Assembly: GCA_023055505.1 (NCBI GenBank)
Contig: JALIRH010000048.1
Coordinates: 2,938,166-3,002,165 of the forward strand
Length of the DNA stretch: 64,000 nt
Direction: 5' to 3'
Source of the DNA: Callipepla californica brunnescens
Taxonomy: Eukaryota > Chordata > Aves > Galliformes > Odontophoridae
The notes under the pieces were generated by a model that saw nothing but the letters and a program-made list of their open reading frames with translations, was not told the origin of the DNA and did not search any database. Shown piece after piece: positions 23,228-34,454 of the stretch. Position numbers and translations under genes: made by a program. Every line of letters starts with the position of its first letter. The first letter of the stretch is position 1.

Positions 23228-23654
23228 GTATGTATTCTTGAAATAATAAAGCTGTGTCCTGTTGGTATACCTGTCTGTAGAGAACAGAGGGAAAAAGCAG
23301 TCTACTCTTAAGAAGTGGAGGTGTATTTTTATCATAAATGTACTGTTTCGTTAAGAAAAGATGTGTAACAGAAAAAGTTTTCATCTTGGGACGAAGTGGT
23401 AGATCCTGAATTCTTTCAAATTCTTTCCAATTGAAACTTTTCTGATTGATGATATTTACTATTTTTTATTAGGTTGTCTTGAGCTAAGCTCTGATCATCC
23501 TAACTGAAATTAACTTTTCACTTTGGTAATGCTGGAATGTAAGGAAGATCTGGGCTATTCTAGGCTCATACGGAAGCAAAAGTACTGACTCATATCCCCA
23601 GTAAAATCAGAGTAGAGGCTACTTCTCTGGCAAAGTTGAAGTACCTCTTAACAA

Positions 23655-23702
23655 CTCTAGAGGAACAATAAACATAGCCTCTAGAGGAACAATAAACATA
23701 GC
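23655..23702 (+). repeat. Two tandem 24-bp units
   Basis: The unit CTCTAGAGGAACAATAAACA plus TAGC occurs twice in direct succession, without mismatch, in an NDUFA9 intron. Confidence 0.9.
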
Positions 23703-23822
23703 CTTCCCATGGTTATTAAAACAGAATGTGGGTGGTAATTCTTTCCAATTCTTTTATAGCATAACGTGTATTGATTATTTACCTACTGAAAGCATTTACA
23801 GATTTGTTTTTTTCTCCACTAG

Positions 23823-23890
23823 ATATGCACTGTTTTGGTGGTGTGCCTCTTATTTCTTTGGGCAAAAAAACAGGGAAGCAACCAGTATAT
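23823..23890 (+). CDS. NDUFA9: NDUFA9-like exon (GGVPLISLGKKT)
   Basis: Phase 1 to 0, acceptor TCCACTAG, donor GTAAGT. Encodes MHCFGGVPLISLGKKTGKQP and VY, parallel to human [20 protein letters not shown]. Confidence 0.88.
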
Positions 23891-24026
23891 GTAAGTTTTT
23901 CTACAACTGAGACAATTCCATATGCTGCTTTTTTTTTTTCCTTTGTCTCTCTCCATAAATCACTTATTGAAGAGGAGATTGTGCATCTATTCATGCCTTC
24001 TAATGGTAATTATTTGTTTTTCGCGG

Positions 24027-24103
24027 GTATTTGATGTAGCAATGGCAATTATGAATGCAATTAAAGATCCTGATGCTAAAGGAAAAACATATGCCTTGGC
24101 TGG
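24027..24103 (+). pseudogene. NDUFA9: NDUFA9-like exon with mutated acceptor
   Basis: Encodes VFDVAMAIMNAIKDPDAKGK, parallel to human [20 protein letters not shown]. The donor GTAGCT is weak. The two bases where the acceptor AG should be are GG (TTTTCGCGG then GTATTTG), so normal splicing into this exon should fail. Confidence 0.85.
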
Positions 24104-25637
24104 GTAGCTTACTTTTCTGATTCTGATTTACTGAAGTACTTCTTTTTGTTGCTTTTTTTTTTTTTTACATGCTGTGCAGTACATATGATTTCTTCATCCA
24201 GGCATGCACTTTGAGCTGCAGTAAATTGTACCTCCTTGTTGGGAGGAAAAATGAGTCAGGCTTTTAGTGCGAGTACTCTGAAAATCCTAGTTTAGGTTCT
24301 GTTGTGTTTAATGTTACGTATTTGCACACAGAGAAACAGGCAGTCTTTATAATTGATACCACACAGAATAGTTTTGGTGAAAACGCTGCTAAAATCTTGT
24401 GGAAATCACCTTGAGTCAGTGTGCAGTCTCAATGCACATCTGTGTCCAGTGGTCATTTTGAGAGAAATTTACAGAAATGTGATCTGAAGAAATCCATTTT
24501 TGGCTGATGTTTGAAATCATCCATTTAAGTTATCTGATTTCAATCAAAACTATCGGACAAGAGATGTCCAAATCTCAGAGGTGGCTATGCAAAACTTGAT
24601 TTTCTTTTATGTGAAGAACTTAAATGCTGAGCCTCTGTCTCCAAGGAACCAGTGTTTTGTTAGGATGCCCTTTTGTCATAAATGAGTTTGAACATCATTG
24701 TAAATAAATGTAGCTCCTCTCCTCTGCATCAGGACAGATCAGAAACAAGTCTCCTGCAAGACAAAATCTAGATACTTGGCAAGAGCCTGGCTTACAGAAA
24801 TGTACCGATCTTTCTATGTTTTTGTGAAAAGACAAGAAGTGCTAATACTAATTTGAATGAGAAAGGAAAATGGGATTTCATGGATCCATTCTTTGACATG
24901 ATCCATGACTTCTTCCCGTGGCATGGCACTTGTTCAAACAAAAGGACTAATCAACCACTTCAAAAATGCAGACTTCAAAACAAAATAGATCCCAAATTAC
25001 TGAAAATCTGCTGTATGTGTGAACCATAATAGGAAACTGTCCCATTTCTTGCTGATGGAAATCCTTCTTGGTGCCACAAAGGGTTTTTGTGTTGATGACT
25101 GGAAGTGTTTAATACACAGTCAGATTAACTCTGGGAAACCTGATTCTCAGTTTGGCTGGAGTGCTAGGCTCCAGATAGAAGTGCTGCTTTGAGCTCCAGA
25201 GGTTTAATCCAGCCAAGTAAGGAGATCTGCTTTACAATGCAAAGGAGAGAGATCTCTTAAAAGTGCAAAAGGAAAAGAAAACAAATGCCAGGGACTGTGA
25301 GTGGGAGTTATGCATGTCAGTCTTTCAGTCTTGCCTTCTGATCCTTGCATTTCAATTCAAGTCAATCACAGTTACAGGCTCAGGCAACACAAAGGCATGC
25401 ACACACAATGCCAACTTAATTTAACTGTTCTCTTAGTGAAGAAGATGTAGGTCCTGGAAGTCATCAAAATCACTGAGTTATAGGAACTCTATTAATGCCA
25501 GGTAGAGTAGAATTAATACCGAATACATTAGTGTAAGAAGTTCCTAAAGTGTTAGGAAGTTGTGTCTGGAAACATCAGCTGCATGATTTGGAAGAATTTA
25601 AAAATCCTTGAAGTTTAGAATGCTGTTTTTCCACCAG
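24104..25637. other. NDUFA9-HECW1 junction interval
   Basis: AT-rich, no recognisable exon or repeat. The NDUFA9 3' exons and the HECW1 exon preceding 25638 are both missing, so the breakpoint lies in this stretch. Confidence 0.6.
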
Positions 25638-25758
25638 GCCTGCAGCGAGCAAGCGCAAGAGCACCCTCTCCATACAGGAGAGATTTTGAAGCCAAACTAC
25701 GCAATTTCTATCGAAAACTTGAAGCCAAAGGATACGGACAAGGTCCAGGTAAAATTAA
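25638..25758 (+). CDS. HECW1: HECW1 exon ([16 protein letters not shown])
   Basis: Phase 1 to 2, acceptor CCACCAG, donor GTAAGT. Encodes [20 protein letters not shown] then [17 protein letters not shown]. Confidence 0.9.
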
Positions 25759-27140
25759 GTAAGTATTATGACAGGTCACTCAAATAGTCTAACATGGTCT
25801 AGCGTTGTCTTTAGTGATTATCCATGAATGGGGGCACTAACTGATAGGGAGTGGGAAACACACCAGAGATTGGATTTCATATGTGAACCATCGGGATCTG
25901 ATAAGAGCAAGAGAATGAAAAAAATTTATGTCTTACAGATTTATATTCTCTCACCAACCTGTTTAATAGGGGTGTTGATATTCCTTCTTATAATTCACTA
26001 GTAGGAAAATCATCTGTTCAGGCAGTTGTCCCTAGCAATGAACTATAAATTGTTACCAGCTATTTCACTGTAATAATGAAGCAGCTCCAAATCCTTTGGA
26101 TCTACTTATTAATAACTCAGGACCAGAATATGACCCTACAGAAGTCATCCCATCTATGTGGTTTCAACTTCAGGTAGTTCTTTGTGTTGGTGGCCCTAGT
26201 GGATTTGAACTAGAGAGATTTCTGCCTCTCTTTATATGTTTTGGGGATCATTGTCTTAGTAGCTGTGGAGTTGGCATCCTAGACAGCTTGGTAGTTAGCT
26301 TGAGACTCTGTACCTACTTGTATTTGATCGAGTCATCCTACTTGGCTAAAAGACTCTATGTTTCTAAGGTATTTCCTGGGCATCTGGTTGAATTCATGCA
26401 TCAGGTTGACTTTTTACTGAATCACATCTGTTATGGGGGAAAAAAAAAATCCCTAAAACTAAGCAATTTATTCCAGGCAAGCATCATCATCAAAATATTC
26501 TTACAGACCTGGGGAGTCCCAGCCATTAGTTATCCCCTTCAGTGTAATGCTAAGAGAGTCCCAGGCAGAATTAAACACATTTCAGTGGGTTTGTCTTAAG
26601 AAGTCCATGATCAAGAAAGATTTCTTGCACAGATGATATTTACGAGCACTATTCATTAAGTTGTTCCAGAAGCTGGCAAGGGAGTGAAAGATGTGTTGTA
26701 TAAGCAAAGGGTGATATTCCCCTTGCTTACCCTGCTACAGAAACAGTAATTCCGTAGACATTCACTGGATTAAATCCAGGAAGAGTTTGGGGCCAATCCC
26801 AGAATGCTGTGGCCACATGCACGCAGGTAACTCACAGACCCCTCTACCACACCAATTTGTATGCAGGAGGTGCAGAGAGCAGAGGGTGTTAGCAGCAGAG
26901 CAACACTTGGAACCTCATCAAGGAGTTTTGTGAAGGAATTTGCATTTGAAGCACACGGAAGGCCTAATGAAAGAACTCTTGAAAACCCATACTAGTCAGG
27001 TAGATCTACAACAGTGGGCACAACTTGGTTTAGCTTCTCTGGGGTTGAATCTCTTTCTTTACCAGCTACTCTTTACCTTCAGGCTTACAGACTCGCACAA
27101 GATTCAATCATTGTCTCTCTGTTTCTGCCTCCATTTGCAG
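25759..27140. other. HECW1 intron
   Basis: Normal-length intron between the two HECT exons. No other gene or repeat recognised. Confidence 0.6.
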
Positions 27141-27254
27141 GTTAATTATACGACGTGACCACTTGCTGGAAGGCACCTTCAACCAGGTGATGGCATATTC
27201 ACGCAAGGAGCTCCAGCGAAACAAACTTTACATCACATTTGTTGGCGAGGAAGG
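27141..27254 (+). CDS. HECW1: HECW1 exon (HECT domain start)
   Basis: Phase 2 to 2, acceptor ATTTGCAG, donor GTAGGG. Encodes [20 protein letters not shown] and [18 protein letters not shown]. The next canonical residues (LDYSGPSREFFF) are not found downstream. Confidence 0.92.
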
Positions 27255-27699
27255 GTAGGGAACCACTGAATGGTTTGAAGTAGCTGTTATGTTGCAAAAC
27301 ATAGAGTTGACAAAGGCTGAGCCTTCATTTATGCGTTGTTTGTGTTTTAGTTTTTATTTACTTCTGTGTTAATGATCCATCTTAATTAGACCAAACATTT
27401 GTTAAAAGTCAGAATAGCAAAAATTCTTCATTTTCCTATAGCACTTAGATGACTTAAAGTGACAAATTAATTTAAGTGGCTAAATGAGATGTCACCTTGT
27501 TGCCATAAATATTGAGACTGGATGGAAGACAAAACTGAACTACAGGCCCATGGTTATACATTCAGTCACTCTCAAGATTAAAATTAGTGAAAAAGCCTTT
27601 ACCCATTTATGTTACCCTTACTCTAAAAAATGAATTTAGTTTTGTTTCAAATGTTTTTGCTTTGTGTGCCATCCACTTGTCACAGTCCAATCGGAGTTT

Positions 27700-28130
27700 T
27701 TGAAATATTTTATTGCAATCAGAAGGTGAAAAGCAATAAGCAAGCAGCGCTGGGTGTGCCGGGGAGTCTCCACTCCACCAGCGACACACCCCGAGAAGAT
27801 GGTTCCCTCTTCTTTTATACAGTGTCTTATTTAAAATTTCTTGAAGTCCCCTCCTCCTCTTGGTCAATCATTTTATTCTTCTATGCTTGTGTGGCCAGTC
27901 GCTAGGGGGGTTACACATTCCTTCAGGTGGCCTTTGGGATGAAGGCTGTTTGTCTTCCTTAATGCCCTCTGATTCACACATCTGTGTATTCCAGGCCAGT
28001 CTTGCAAGGTCTGTGTTTGAAATGCTTATCTCTGCCACCCCTTGGTTTGAGGAATGTGTCTTCTGTTGCAGGGTTAGTGTTTGAGATGCAGATAGAGTTC
28101 TGTTCCTAGTTTATCCTTTCATGCCTTATA
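27700..28130 (-). mobile_element. Possible LTR-like element, minus strand
   Basis: On the minus strand it has an AATAAA near 27714 and a preceding GC-richer block (around 27750-27790) typical of an LTR R region. The ends were not fixed. It could instead be part of the neighbouring retroviral insertion. Confidence 0.3.
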
Positions 28131-28204
28131 AGGAAATTCTATTCCTTTAGTCAATTTTATCTACTGATTGGAATTAAAGGTATTGTATCAGTATCTTTGA
28201 CTCT

Positions 28205-29377
28205 GTGTCCTTTGACACGAATCACATTCACATGTTTTACACTCGAGCTGGAAAAGGGAAGTCATTTATTTGTGCAGTTTTGGGTTCTGCTTTGGTTGCA
28301 GCTGTAGAATTCCGCGACCAGCAGCTTAAAACAGAGAGCCAAGCTTTACAAGCATTGCATGAATCAGTTAAAATAAGTCAGGAATTGATAAAAGCTCTGC
28401 AAAATCAAATTGCAAACCTAGAAGAGCAATTAGAAAGAGAAAAACATAATTCTGATCTGTTGCAAATAGCTTTAAGGGAAGTGTTAACGGGTAAGGATGC
28501 CAGTTGTACTAGCGCACCTCAAGATATAACTTATCCAAGGGAGGAATTGCAAGGTATAAAGGCAGGTGTAGACAAATTAGAAGCCTCCCCAGCTCAGTTG
28601 CGTCCTTTAGTTAAAACTGAGTATTCATACGATAATGGTGAGGATTTAGATCCTCAAATGAGCATTAAAGAAACCCCTTTCTCTGCTACAGAGATAGCAA
28701 AATTGAAAAGAGATTTTGGCCGCTCTCCTAAGGAATCAGAGTACGTATGGAGGGTCAGCCTCACAGGTGGAGATCAGATACTTTTAACCGAAAAAGAGGC
28801 TGAAGGTTATTGGGGACCAGGAGTATTCTTAACTACTGGTAACAATCGTGCTCCTTGGTCCCTCACACAGAGAGCTGCCTATTGGGCAGGTGGTCTCAAT
28901 CCCCTAGAAAGGGGAGACCCCCTTGCCATTACTGGAACCGTTGATCAACTAGTAGAGAATGTTCAGAAGGCTGCCTGTCTCCAAATGATGTATGACAGGA
29001 AGTTGCAGTTACACCATGAATCACCCATGATGTTGCCCGTTGATCCTGAGAGAATGACCCCTCTAATCAGGGGGCTTCCAGAATCACTGAAACCCATAGG
29101 CATAAAGATACAGGCTATGTCTCAGGGAGAAAGAACCCGGGCAATGTTAGAAGGAACTGCAACTTCCAATCATCTGCAGACAGGATGCAAAGTATGGACA
29201 TGGGGGAAGGTTGCCCAAGAGTTAATTAACTATGGAAGAACATATGGGCCGGTGGTGCCTTCACCCAGTAAATCTGAGCCAAGAGGAGTAAGGCTTGCAG
29301 CAGCCAGTCTTGCCCTCAGGCCACCTAGCCCAAAGCTTAAAACTCAAAAGGTTTTCATGCCCTCTAAGAACTGGTAG
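28205..29377 (+). CDS. Retroviral gag-like protein, 390 codons
   Basis: The longest open frame in the window. Residues about 35-100 form a Gln/Glu/Leu-rich coiled coil; a capsid-like, Trp-containing alpha-helical segment follows at about 170-340. No CCHC zinc knuckle is seen before the stop. The frame appears to continue in +1 for about 100 codons (29295-29603, Pro/Ser/Glu-rich), which suggests a frameshift mutation or programmed shift. Start chosen at the first ATG; the true start could be upstream. Not assigned to a named avian ERV family. Confidence 0.7.
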   Translation: MSFDTNHIHMFYTRAGKGKSFICAVLGSALVAAVEFRDQQLKTESQALQALHESVKISQELIKALQNQIANLEEQLEREKHNSDLLQIALREVLTGKDASCTSAPQDITYPREELQGIKAGVDKLEASPAQLRPLVKTEYSYDNGEDLDPQMSIKETPFSATEIAKLKRDFGRSPKESEYVWRVSLTGGDQILLTEKEAEGYWGPGVFLTTGNNRAPWSLTQRAAYWAGGLNPLERGDPLAITGTVDQLVENVQKAACLQMMYDRKLQLHHESPMMLPVDPERMTPLIRGLPESLKPIGIKIQAMSQGERTRAMLEGTATSNHLQTGCKVWTWGKVAQELINYGRTYGPVVPSPSKSEPRGVRLAAASLALRPPSPKLKTQKVFMPSKNW

Positions 29378-29736
29378 GCGAAGCATTGAGCATAAACGTA
29401 ATGGCCTTTGGACTCTGGGCTGGAAAAAGGGCATTCCACGAAATTTGATGGATGGACTGACAACTGATAGGCTCGAGATGCTGGTGACTGGATGGCCGAC
29501 TAGATCTGAGGAAAGCAAAACCCCAGGTCCTAGTGATTCTCCCAGGGCACCAGAAGAGCTACCAGAGGCATCAGAAAACTTAATTCCTTCACCCCTCAAG
29601 TGAGCGGGGGGGTGAAGGGTGAATGTTAGGAAGCTCACGATTATCACTAAAGGGACATTATTTGTTTTCACTATGCATATAAACAACTACCTGTAAACTG
29701 AACTGGGGTTATGTTATTTTGGTTTAATACACTGAA

Positions 29737-30125
29737 TGTTATGACCTAGATCTCCTTGCAGATCAAGCCTCACGGATGTGGGTGGCAATACTTCAGCATC
29801 ACATTGTTCTGGACTACCTGCTAGCTGAAGAAGGGGGTGTCTGTGGCAAATTAAATGATTTCACTTGTCTAAAGATTGATGATAATGGGATTGATGCAAA
29901 CAAATTGCTTTAGGTATATCAAAAGTAGTACATCCTGTCCAAACTTGGAAAAGCCCAGACCTTGGCCTCTTCTTCTGGCTCCCAGGTGGCCCATGGGTAA
30001 AATGTATTTTATTCTGTTCATTGTGTGTTATTGCAACTCTTTTGTTTGTTCCTTGTATGATACCATGTTTTATTCAACTGATACAACGTGTGGTATCCTC
30101 TATGTACTTTACAATCTCCTCTGCT
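29737..30125 (+). pseudogene. Retroviral env transmembrane-subunit remnant
   Basis: A short open segment to the stop at 29911-29913 resembles the retroviral TM ectodomain around the immunosuppressive and disulfide region (heptad residues, then EEGGVCG). The usual double Cys reads as a single Cys here. A hydrophobic, membrane-anchor-like stretch follows in broken frame. The surface subunit is absent. Confidence 0.6.
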
Positions 30126-30319
30126 GACGGAGAAGTGAAACATATCAGGGCGACAATTGTAACCAAGACTAAAAGGAATTTTGTAACAATTATATGAAAA
30201 CTTTTGATTCCCTGCACCCCTCCCTCCTTTACCCTTCTGCTTTCTAGCTTTTTTTTTTTTTTTCTCACCATCATGGATCACCAGTGTCCAATTTTTAAGC
30301 AATCTTTGAGTCACGGGGT

Positions 30320-31272
30320 GGTGTAAGAGACTATTTGAATGCCATTGACTCAAAGTTTGCTGATGAACAAGTTCTGGGCAAGGGTTGTGAAATCCTTTGT
30401 CTGAGAGACAAGCAGGTGGGCATTTCCTGGCAAAAGGAAAGAGAGATAAGCTGCAGCTCAATGGCAGCTCAATGGCCGCTGAACACTCTTTTGTTTGGTA
30501 CTCATCTCCGTGGGGAGATAGCCATCTTAGGAGATGCTTGCCTGGCACACTAGCATGGGGGCAGCGATGGCCAACGAACACTCTTTTGTTTGGTACTCAT
30601 CTCTGGGGAGATAACCATCTCAGGAGACGCTTGCAGCACGGGATTTGTCACGTAGACTGGAGGAATCTGGAAGATAAAATAGGGGTCCTGCAGCCACGAA
30701 GATGTGCGATTTTCTCCGGGGATTTTGACTGTTGCTTCCTGGAGTTTCTCTTCGGAGGAATTACCCGAGCTGATCACTGCTGCTGCCTGGAGAGGCCCTC
30801 TCTTTGGAGAGACCTCCCGAGCTGATCACTGTTCTGCTGCTGCCCCTCTCGGGGTTGCCTCCCTCGCTGCTCCTCCGGTGCGGACCTGGTGCTGACCCCT
30901 CACCCCTCGCTGCTTCTCCGGACAACTGCTTGCTGCTCAAGGCTGCCCGCTGCTGCTGCTCTCCCCGCTTCTGCCAGCCCTGCCCTTCGGCCTCGGACCA
31001 TCGGAGCCGCTTGCAACCGGACCGCCCCTAGGATCCTGACTGGTGACTATCCCTGCGTTGTACAAACCCTTGCTTCCTTCCTGTCTTTCCTATCGCTCAC
31101 CTTCCCTTCCCCATCACCCTTAACAGTGTCCGCCTTCCCCTTCCCCATGCCTCAGGTCAATATTGGTAATAAACTGGTCGGACCAACATTTGAACCGTTG
31201 CTTCTTAATCTCACGCTGGGTATACACATAATCTTAAAGAACCTCGTCTCCCTCCTCTATATTGGAGCGTGA
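30320..31272 (+). mobile_element. LTR of the retroviral element (plus strand)
   Basis: Runs from about 30320 to GGAGCGTGACA. It has an AATAAA near 31168 within AATAAACTGGTCGG, a C-rich region (30830-31020) and the shared U5-like end ATCTTAAAGAACCTCGTCTC. The same 3' sequence occurs in the LTR ending near 54388, so the two are one family. Start is approximate. Confidence 0.75.
30481..30634 (+). repeat. Tandem repeat inside the LTR U3
   Basis: Two units, 30481-30541 and 30576-30634, share GAACACTCTTTTGTTTGGTA and GGAGA..GCTTGC with few differences. U3 direct repeats in retroviral LTRs are commonly enhancers; function here is inference. Confidence 0.8.
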
Positions 31273-34200
31273 CAGACCTCTGTTGATTTGAAATATTGAA
31301 TAGGGAGCTATCCCGTTGTTTCAAAACTTGGGAACAAGAATTTCCCAAGATTCTGATAAATGAGGCTTATGCTGGATACTCTGTTGAAACAAGTTGGGCA
31401 TTTCAGAATTGGAAAGTGATTTCTGCATTTTCGACCTGGCTGGTAGAATTTATAAAACTATCGTTTTCCTGAAGCAAATTTCAAATATTTTGAGTCTCCA
31501 GAATTCTGTATTATGAGGAAAACAAGCTTTCATAAATAGTAATTGGAAAGCATTATAGTAGACATTGTTTTAAAAACTTGTTTCAGAAATACTGATTTGT
31601 TTTCATTGTTTGAAAAAGCCTTCAGCAAACACACCTGAAAATCATTTTAGGTGAGGCAAGAGCAAACACAGGGCTTGCAGATAGAATTACCAGCAGCCTG
31701 AACTTTTGCTCTAAACAAAATGGAACTCAAAACCGCTTAATTTGAAAAAACTTGGCCACTTTTCTTTTTGAACCAATTTACTCGGCTTCCTGGTTTCATT
31801 TCTGGGAGGGAATGGAAAAACCAAAATATTACAAGGAAACCTGGTATTTCCAGCTCTGCCAAAACCACAAAGCTTTGGAAATTTAGCTCGAAAAAAAACA
31901 AACCAACTTAGCTGTGATTGCTCAAACCCAAGAGCCTAATCCTACTTTCCTTCTGTGCTCAAAGCTTCTCGTTAGCTGTGCTAGCCACTTGAGAATATGG
32001 GGAATGCAAAACTGGAATCCAGGTGTTAGGCAGGAGGCATTGTAATTTTTATTTAAAGACTCTTGCTCATTTTCTTCAGCACTACCTGACACACTTACCT
32101 GTTAGCAAAGCAGGTAATAGCCACTGATGCTCAAGCTCTGTTGGGAAGATCTTTTGAAGCGTATGTGTATCTAGACTTGTTTTTGCACTAATTTAAAACG
32201 TAATAAATAACGCAAGAAATTATAGCTGTGTATTTAAGACAGCCTCAGTGTGGTATTTCTAAACCTTGATTTCTTTGACGGATCTCTTTGAAAAGAGACT
32301 GAATTTCCAAAGGCATTCCCATAACTTTTGCCCTTTCAATATTTTCTCCAATTACTTTGACATTTTCTGGTATTTATATAAGATGGTTTTATAGTACTGA
32401 AAGCTCCAGAACGTATTTTTTGGTTGGCATACAGCTAGTATTACTGTTTAAGGTTTGCCAGTAGGGATTTTCTACCATCTAATTAAATTGAAGCTGCAAG
32501 GTTTTTTTTTATTAATGTGCTTATATCCTTTGATTGCATGAACTCCTTAAAAAAGTTGTATATTGCTGTTGCATGTGAGTGTTGCAAAACTCCTCTAGTA
32601 CTGGAATGGAAAGTTGCCTGCAGTCAAGTGAATAAAAATGTAAAGTGTACGTCTAAATCAGGGGGACATAGCAACTAAGGTAAATTCATGCTGTTACGAA
32701 ATCTGATATCAGAATTTCTTTGTAAAGATGGGTATTGACTTAAAAATAGCACTCAGTCTTTTTTTTAAATCCTCTAAATTTGTTCTTTATTGAACTTTCA
32801 AATGATGCAGTTTCAAATGCTTTTGAATGCTGAAGGATATAAATACTGCTATGCACATTTAGTGTAAATCTATTAAAACTTAGCTGATTTTTCTTAATTG
32901 TTTACAGCTCCTCTGCCCAAAGTTGAGTTGCAGTAAGCTACTGGAGACACTGTCTGTTGAAAAGTGTGAAAAACAAATCCTCATTGTCTTTGCTGATCCC
33001 AGGTCTCATTGAGCAATTAACTCCTGACCAATTTTCTATTTGGAGTAAAGTATACATTAACAAATAAAGAGAGAGTGAGATAGAAAGTAATTAGAAATTG
33101 TAAGTCAGAATGTAAGATGAAGAAAGTAAAAAAGTTTGTAAATCAGGACAATGGGAAACAAACAGTGTTGGATCAGATTAAATTCAGGCAGTAGAGCCAG
33201 TCTTGTTTATATATGTTTGGGAACGCAATCCACAAAAATGGATTAAAAATGTGGAAGTGAATTAAAAGCTAATAAATTAATTAACAGGGACTATTTCTTT
33301 CTTTCTTTCCCTTTCTCTCTCTTTCTTCTTCCCTTCTTTTCTTTCTCTCTGAATTTAAAATGTTTTCTTATTGAATATATAAAACATGTACGTTCATTGC
33401 TTGTTAGTAGAACCAAAGAAAACTTGATCTCTCTTAGTCATCTGTCTGTGTGAGTAGAACAAGTTAACTAGAATTTATTTTGTACAGTACATATTTGAAA
33501 CACTCCAGCTTATTTCTACATCCAGGTGTATACTTTGTTCTTGATCTGGTAAAGTATTCAAGATTTGAATAATCTCTAAGACAATTATTAGTCCTACCAG
33601 CATCAATTAATATGGTAGTAAGTTCCATAATTAATATGGAAATTATATAGTGTATAAAGTATAAAGGTGTTTGCAGGTTTCAATTCAGCATTTACTTCTG
33701 TCATCCTTCTCACTGTTTTTTGCTTATGTCTGTATTGTTTCTTCTCTCTTGTTCTTCAGCTGGTCACCACCCAATGTGAGCTAGTACTCAATCCAATTAG
33801 TTTTCCTGAGTGGACATTACACATCCCTATGCTTTTCACTCAGGTTGTGTTGCATTCTGTTCTCCTTTCCTATGGTCAGCTTAATGACATTGTTGCTCTC
33901 TTGAGTTCACGCAGTCTCCTAGGCTGCATTCCATATTGCCTACCAGAAGAGAAGTGTGCTCAGCTGATGGCCGTGCTGTATCATCATCCACATTGTGAAC
34001 GCTTCTACCTTCTTAGGGTTTTAATCCTTTACCTTTTTAGGGTTGAACATATGCATTTGATATTGTAATAAGCAAGGCTGCAGAGTACTCCGTGCACCAC
34101 AGATTATGCTACCTGAAGACTAAATGAGAAGAAGAACCACGATCCACTAATATTTTTAGGTTCCAGACATATGGATTATTTAAAGAGAAGCCTGATAGAA

Positions 34201-34323
34201 ATAGTATTCTGAAGGTAGAAGTATTGGAATCATTCAAAAACAGCACTGCTCATCAAGGTAGGAAGTATCAGATTGCTATTCTGTTAACTAAGGCACGTTG
34301 TTCCTTTCTCTGAATGATTGCAG
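31273..34323. other. Interval between retrovirus and HECW1 WW exons
   Basis: AT-rich intron-like sequence. A pyrimidine tract lies at 33294-33350. An open stretch at 33667-34068 (133 codons, hydrophobic) has no recognised homology. The HECW1 rearrangement junction must lie somewhere in 27255-34323. Confidence 0.55.
33294..33350 (+). repeat. CT-rich microsatellite
   Basis: A nearly pure pyrimidine run of TTTC/CTCT units. Confidence 0.9.
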
Positions 34324-34454
34324 GTACCAAAATATTCAGCGAACTATTGCAACAGAGCGGACTGAAGATGATGGTGTAGTAAACAACAGGGTGGAGAGAG
34401 TTCCCACTGGAGGAGGAAGTGACTCTGAGGCAGAGCCTTCCCAACCAAGCTCAG
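34324..34454 (+). CDS. HECW1: HECW1 exon (YQNIQRTIATER)
   Basis: Phase 2 to 1, acceptor ATTGCAG, donor GTATGT. Encodes YQNIQRTIATERTEDDG, then GGGSDSEAEPSQPSS. Its entry phase (2) happens to match the exit phase of the HECT exon at 27254. Confidence 0.9.

Larger units (their letters stand above)
16435..24103 (+). pseudogene. NDUFA9: Partial NDUFA9 copy with a missing exon and a damaged splice site
   Basis: NDUFA9 is a 39-kDa accessory subunit of mitochondrial complex I with an SDR-type Rossmann fold that binds NADPH. Six exons are readable (16435-16605, 17311-17408, 21654-21795, 23125-23227, 23823-23890, 24027-24103), about 219 of some 377 codons. The glycine motif FGATGFLGR is intact. The exon between 17408 and 21654 (human EWDARDKDS segment) is not found; CR1 sequence fills that interval, and without it the frame breaks (phase 0 meets an exon needing phase 2). 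The acceptor before 24027 reads GCGG instead of an AG. The first exon and all exons after 24103 are absent. Almost certainly a pseudogene fragment. Confidence 0.88.
25638..27254 (+). pseudogene. HECW1: HECW1 fragment: start of the HECT domain (two exons)
   Basis: HECW1 (NEDL1) is a C2-WW-WW-HECT ubiquitin ligase. Two exons (25638-25758 and 27141-27254) splice in frame and encode about 78 residues at the beginning of the HECT domain. They include [20 protein letters not shown] and [20 protein letters not shown]. The catalytic Cys lies far downstream in the normal protein and is absent. These exons belong after the WW2 exons in the gene, but here they come before them. The splice sites are intact. 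HECW2 is nearly identical in the HECT part, so the HECW1 call leans on the WW block at 34324-38990. Confidence 0.85.
28205..31272 (+). mobile_element. Internally deleted endogenous retrovirus with 3' LTR
   Basis: In order: a gag-like open frame (28205-29377), a short +1-frame extension (to 29603), an env transmembrane remnant (from 29737), and an LTR (about 30320-31272). No protease, reverse transcriptase, RNase H or integrase lies between gag and env, so pol is deleted. A matching 5' LTR is not seen; the sequence before gag belongs to something else. Sits between the two out-of-order HECW1 blocks. Not replication competent. Confidence 0.8.

Noticed and set aside
30018..30581. 187-codon open frame on the minus strand
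   Set aside because: Antisense of the retroviral env tail and LTR; no supporting homology.
33667..34068. 133-codon open stretch, hydrophobic
   Set aside because: No recognisable domain and no conserved splice context, in AT-rich intron-like sequence; an open stretch of this length can occur by chance.
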